Positions 7,102 through 7,396 of a DNA stretch of 7,396 nt are shown in pieces. The first letter of the stretch is position 1; each line of letters opens with the position of its first letter. The position numbers and the translations under genes were made by a program. This DNA comes from Caldilineaceae bacterium (lineage in GTDB: Bacteria; Chloroflexota; Anaerolineae; Caldilineales; Caldilineaceae), in the NCBI GenBank assembly GCA_024643705.1, contig JAHEML010000165.1, positions 1-7,396 on the forward strand, written 5' to 3'. The notes under the pieces were generated by a model. That model made no database searches. It saw only the letters and a list, made by a program, of their open reading frames with translations, and had not been told where the DNA came from.

Positions 7102-7124
7102 GCTTCGACACAAGGAACAAGCCA

Positions 7125-7396
7125 ATGAGTGAAATTGCAACACAGCGGGCCGAATTAGCCAAGCTGGACTACCGCGCCACCGATCTGAATACGACGCTTG
7201 CCAATGTGTTGGCGAAACTCAACACCGCCTGGGATCAGGTGACGCCAGAGGATCAGGCCGCGATTTCTTCCCGACGGCGGGCATTGGCACTTGCATTGGC
7301 CGGGGACAATACCAACGCCGAAGAGTCCCAAGAGCTGATTGTTGCCTTTTTACGAGAAATGGAAGAGATCGACAGCGTTGTTCGCTTGGCCTATAC
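7125..7396 (+). CDS. unrecognised helical protein, cut by the right edge
   Basis: The first 90 residues of a protein that runs past the window, beginning MSEIATQRAELAKLDYRATD. The composition is rich in Ala, Leu, Glu and Gln with no glycine- or proline-rich stretches, signal peptide or membrane segment, so it is probably soluble and mostly helical. No motif is recognisable in this part. The ATG at 7125 is preceded by AAGGA (7112-7116) at eight bases, and a near-consensus promoter lies upstream. The long leader and own promoter show that it starts a new transcription unit. I do not assign a function. Confidence 0.75.
   Translation, partial: MSEIATQRAELAKLDYRATDLNTTLANVLAKLNTAWDQVTPEDQAAISSRRRALALALAGDNTNAEESQELIVAFLREMEEIDSVVRLAY

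Larger units (their letters stand above)
6905..7124. other. spacer between the heme protein and the last gene
   Basis: 220 bases holding, in order, an intrinsic terminator (6944-6996), a near-consensus promoter (7014-7042), three 16-bp repeats (7054-7101) and a ribosome binding site AAGGA (7112-7116). I see no gene in it. Confidence 0.7.

Overview
The window is an ordinary-looking piece of bacterial chromosome with about 57% G+C by eye. It carries eight protein-coding genes, no RNA genes, no insertion sequence and no CRISPR array. The gene families (HemN-like radical SAM protein, Lgt-fold protein, UDP-glucuronate decarboxylase, LepA, RsmA/KsgA, JAMM protease, Haem_bd protein) and the repeat-rich spacers suggest a member of the Chloroflexota (Anaerolineae/Caldilineae-like). 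That assignment is an inference from style; no marker here proves it.

Layout. Positions 1-734 (minus, running off the left edge) hold the N-terminal part of a HemN/HemW-family radical SAM protein. Its spacer (735-888) contains a near-consensus promoter with an operator-like palindrome in the -35/-10 spacer, a leader hairpin and a second copy of the palindrome. Positions 889-1623 (minus) encode a polytopic Lgt-fold membrane protein that has lost several catalytic residues; it ends in a 14-bp terminator-like hairpin. A divergent spacer with 14-bp tandem repeats separates it from a UDP-glucuronate decarboxylase (1774-2712, plus). Then come lepA (2790-4589, TTG start, own -10 box) and rsmA (4582-5496), which overlap by 8 bases and are probably translationally coupled, giving a small translation/ribosome-quality unit. 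A convergent gene (5535-6137, minus) encodes an intact JAMM/MPN metalloprotease. After a 317-base divergent spacer with a structured leader comes a membrane-anchored CxxCH heme-binding protein (6455-6904, plus) followed by a strong intrinsic terminator. The last gene (7125 to the right edge, plus) is an unrecognised helical protein behind a textbook promoter.

What stands out. Short degenerate tandem repeats (7-16 bp units) occupy five places: the spacer before the decarboxylase, the interior of rsmA, the two gene ends at the rsmA/JAMM junction, and the 5' leader of the last gene. In rsmA the repeat-like DNA is translated in frame as a 24-residue insert just before the catalytic NLPYY motif, and it shares an 11-bp core with the spacer at 1661-1671. 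This looks like a genome-wide family of small repeats that can enter coding sequence. Other points of interest are the paired operators upstream of the radical SAM gene, the catalytically eroded Lgt homologue, and the structured leader of the heme protein. I did not find a convincing new multi-gene system.
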